Shown: positions 62,501 to 64,000 of the stretch, one piece after another
Numbering within the stretch: the stretch's first letter is position 1
Layout: each line of letters begins with the position of its first letter
The notes under the pieces: model-generated
Seen by the model: the letters and a program-made list of their open reading frames with translations, nothing else
The model's database searches: none
What the model was told of the DNA's origin: nothing
Assembly (NCBI GenBank): GCA_000727475.1
Contig: KL647294.1
Coordinates: 2,250,116-2,314,115 of the forward strand
Source: Sarcocystis neurona
Taxonomy: Eukaryota > Apicomplexa > Conoidasida > Eucoccidiorida > Sarcocystidae
Reading direction: 5' to 3'
DNA length: 64,000 bases
Program-made: the position numbers and the translations under genes

Positions 62501-64000
62501 CTTCTTCCCACGTTGCTGCTGGTGCTGCTCTTTCTGTCACTGCCGCCGCCATTCCTTGTGGCCGCGTCGCTGCTGTTGCTGCTCCCGCCGCCGTCGCTGC
62601 TACAGCTGCTGTTTTTTGATTTGTCGTTGCTTGGCTCTTTCTGAATGCCGCTCTTCGAAGAGTTGGACCTGCCGCTGTTGCCACTTCCCTCATTGCTCCT
62701 GCCGCTGTTGCTGCAGTTGAGATAGCACCGCAGCAGCTTTCGCAGGCAATCGGTCGAGACCAGAACTGCACGCGATTCAATTTTTCTCTCGTGGTAACTC
62801 TTCGAAAAGGGCGAGCCTCCGCTGCTGTGGCGGCTACTCACTGTTATATCGTCCCTGCTGCTGTTGCTCTTGCTGTTCTTGCTGCCGCTGCTGCTGCTCG
62901 ACTCAAACACTGTGCTGTTGTGCTCGCTGACACTGTTGCAGTCGGTGCTGCTGCTACTGTTGCACTCGTCGCTGCTGCTGTGGCAGCCATTGCAGCCGCT
63001 ACTGCAGCTGGTTTTGCCGACACTGCCGCTGCTGCTGCTGTGGCCAGCGCTGGTACTACTACTGCTGCTGCTGCAGCGCGAGGCCTCGAAAGTGTTGCTG
63101 ATGTTACTGCTCCCGCGTGTACACGTCTCTCTGCTGCTGCTGCTAGGGATGCCAGCAGTCACCAACCAACTCTCGCTTCCTTCTCCACTTTTGTCTGTCC
63201 GTTGAAACTGACTCTGCTGCTCCAGCGACTGCAGCCGCCGTCGTTGCAGCCTTCGCTGCTGGGTATCCTCCTGCTGAGTTATTGGCTGCTGCTGTTGCTG
63301 GGCCTTCGTCTGCTGCGGCGGCAGCTGCTGGTGGTGAGAGAAGCGCTGTTGCTCCTGCCGTGGTGGCGGTGCTGGTGACACGGCTGGAGCTGGCAGCTCT
63401 TGCGTGTGCCGCTGCTGCTTTTCCTGCTGCTGCTGGTGGGGCAGGGTGCTGCAGCAGTAGAGCCGGCCCCTGGTCAGCAGCTGCGCCAGCAGCGGCGCTA
63501 GGCTGCTCTTGCCCGTCCCTGAAGGGCCTGCCAACAGCAGCAGCAGTGGCTTTTCTCCGTCCTGCTGTCCCGCCTGCGCGCGGTTTGTCTGCTGGACTGT
63601 ATCTTGCCCCTGCGGCTGCTGCTTCTTCTCCCCCGGCCACTGTTGTTCTTCCTGCTGCTGCTGCTGTTGCCTTTGCAACTGCAGCTGCTGTGCTCCACGC
63701 TGTTGCTGCTCATCCTCCTGCGTCTGCTGGCGCTCAAGCTGCCCTCGTAGCTCATCTTGGTGCTGCTGTTCTCCCTGCGGCTGTGGATGCAGCTCTGTAT
63801 GCTGCTGCGTCGGCTCTTCCCGTCCCTCCCGCGGTTGCTGCTGCTGCTTCTGGTCCTGCTGCTGCAACATGAAATTGTTTCTCTGGCGGCAAGACCGGTG
63901 ACAGCAGCAGCGGCAGATGTCGGTACCATGCGTCACTGGCGTCTCCGCCGTTGCTGCTGCTCGGGGAACTGCTTTGTCTGCTCTGTCTCCTGCTGGTACT
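59560..64000 (-). CDS. 2-phosphoglycerate kinase / LPA1-like P-loop protein with large homopolymer insertions (5' end open)
   Basis: One minus-strand frame runs from the window edge to a stop at 59560. Residues below count from a GTG at 63936; the frame is open beyond it, so the N-terminus is unknown. Family signatures appear in order: Walker A GPSGTGKSS (137-145); VSTDCLRKLLR (393-403), like the STD-I-R-x-x-MR motif; DSTYELQ near 519-525; IIIVEGVHITPAF (993-1005); FVLYVHSKEEHAARLRSRA after it; NKYTRHLRNIRCMQ (1291-1304). The same motifs define archaeal 2-phosphoglycerate kinase and its plant relatives, including rice LPA1, needed for normal phytate. A soluble ATP-dependent small-molecule kinase is therefore inferred; substrate is unknown. 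Gln, Ser and Ala runs separate the motifs and make the protein several times longer than the core. The C-terminus has Ala/Pro repeats. No intron is needed. Confidence 0.8.
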   Translation of the reverse strand, partial: VPAGDRADKAVPRAAATAETPVTHGTDICRCCCHRSCRQRNNFMLQQQDQKQQQQPREGREEPTQQHTELHPQPQGEQQHQDELRGQLERQQTQEDEQQQRGAQQLQLQRQQQQQQEEQQWPGEKKQQPQGQDTVQQTNRAQAGQQDGEKPLLLLLAGPSGTGKSSLAPLLAQLLTRGRLYCCSTLPHQQQQEKQQRHTQELPAPAVSPAPPPRQEQQRFSHHQQLPPQQTKAQQQQQPITQQEDTQQRRLQRRRLQSLEQQSQFQRTDKSGEGSESWLVTAGIPSSSSRETCTRGSSNISNTFEASRCSSSSSSTSAGHSSSSGSVGKTSCSSGCNGCHSSSDECNSSSSTDCNSVSEHNSTVFESSSSSGSKNSKSNSSRDDITVSSRHSSGGSPFSKSYHERKIESRAVLVSTDCLRKLLRCYLNCSNSGRSNEGSGNSGRSNSSKSGIQKEPSNDKSKNSSCSSDGGGSSNSSDAATRNGGGSDRKSSTSSNVGRSPSSSEAANCSSGSSAEVPLHSSRSSTKEVSRSVCHDLMFDSTYELQSLAKQQQQAAASSSCRCCCCCLSCFCDRPDSRITAAAPWGTAVCNTSAGSAASAAFAASAATAAPAAVAAAAAVACTASVAPDAAAPAPAVAASRWEARRGPAAAAAASHKSVRCAPGGEAAAAAATERCARSVDGYTSAAHAFAFAAAAASDARGGCAGVAPVSAAALDARASTQQQDGAHEEAELAVASWPALSASKHSSFPSPSSFSSSPSCPSYSSSSSCSCSANDTGSSSRTAGGDSSSSGWQQCAGEDTGDSSSSSHGDAAGRSSCSSSSGTHASAEGDTDSCSTGQGYCEEEEASSRPYMERVDLYREEFLSNAGRDMQEWFPARCCSCGEIFPCCAVVGLLQQALLLQRVMLEPLLHALMQASQRQVQQEHPHQQQQPQQQEQQQQQEQERRQQQGDQQQEEQQQEEQQQEEQQQEEQQEEKQQQQEGPGTQVALEHGCCSCSGSNVFFRRGSKQQQQKIIIVEGVHITPAFVQRFCRRYGSRCLAFVLYVHSKEEHAARLRSRADEKNCPQGSSTRSESSGSGSESRSRKDSSSSSSYRGSGATDRSSSSCGSGLSRRQSQGSRKQRNEGQQQDLPSPPCNTSSSTSVCGRAWHFGLPAKNIQVQVGQLPTAGGDEKAVGEDVACLLKRTAVTADVKHTEERSCADEDGQAATTAARLMFAAEASKRQDGSSADGAPTAGARQQQLLKRQPPQQLGRHQELRQPQQQRRRQQQQRTEKGTSQQQVKQQQAEQKEQRVQQQLQDEREKQVKQPQHEDNKYTRHLRNIRCMQLYMCCATQRLAYEGREVSSAEKKALVAAACARFASEAPAPAGDSPGDEESLIATEEGAAAAAGRRAGAARPAASTAAPPAATTAAPPPAATAAPPAAATAAPPAATTAALPAPAAAAVDCEGNRGVYTLHSRDLRCSLHAIGKVLLAHHPQIFY
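59695..59825. repeat. 24-bp coding minisatellite
   Basis: A unit close to GTTGCTGCGGCGGGTGGTGC, about 24 bp long, is repeated roughly five times. On the minus strand it encodes an Ala/Pro/Thr repeat (PPAATTAA type) near the C-terminus of the kinase-like protein. Confidence 0.75.
61072..61152. repeat. 15-bp coding minisatellite
   Basis: TTGTTGCTGCTCTTC is repeated about five times in tandem. The minus strand reads it as EEQQQ units in the kinase-like protein. Confidence 0.85.

Overview
The window looks like nuclear DNA of a coccidian apicomplexan, most likely Eimeria. Reasons: (1) very dense CAG/CTG trinucleotide tracts that stay open in several frames and would encode runs of Gln, Ala, Ser or Leu, a hallmark of Eimeria proteins; (2) long CA/TA/CATA microsatellite blocks around them; (3) genes with introns and GTAAGT/GTGAGC donors; (4) a ribosomal protein uS10 (RPS20) of eukaryotic type. 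No bacterial, viral, CRISPR or rRNA signal was seen. Species cannot be fixed by eye.

The layout is repeat-rich / repeat-poor / repeat-rich. Positions 1-18.6 kb are repeat-rich: microsatellites, CAG/CTG tracts, a roughly 0.8 kb polypurine block, a low-complexity reading frame on the minus strand (1460-3541), and a large minus-strand gene (about 9.94-16.23 kb) whose non-repetitive islands look like alpha-helical repeats of the HPR/RAP organellar RNA-protein type. Positions 18.6-47.6 kb are repeat-poor and mostly unique. They hold two genes I can reconstruct with consistent splice phases: a twin-CX9C (CHCH) protein on the minus strand (29605-31344) and RPS20 on the plus strand (36763-39106). They also hold several short direct duplications and some orphan exon candidates. 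From 47.6 to 59.5 kb microsatellites return, with a 52-bp minisatellite, a 111-bp tandem duplication and further weak exon candidates. From 59.56 kb to the right edge a minus-strand frame of more than 1,450 residues encodes a P-loop kinase-like protein of the 2-phosphoglycerate kinase / plant LPA1 family, interrupted by very large Gln/Ser/Ala insertions. It is still open at the window edge.

The genes do not form a pathway. RPS20 serves cytosolic translation, the CHCH protein is expected in the mitochondrial intermembrane space, the HPR-like protein would act on organellar RNA if the call is right, and the LPA1/2-PGK-like protein suggests a phosphometabolite or inositol-phosphate role. Most gene starts, and several exon borders in the repeat-rich parts, remain unresolved. 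Orphan exons are given at low confidence because only splice signals and frame support them.
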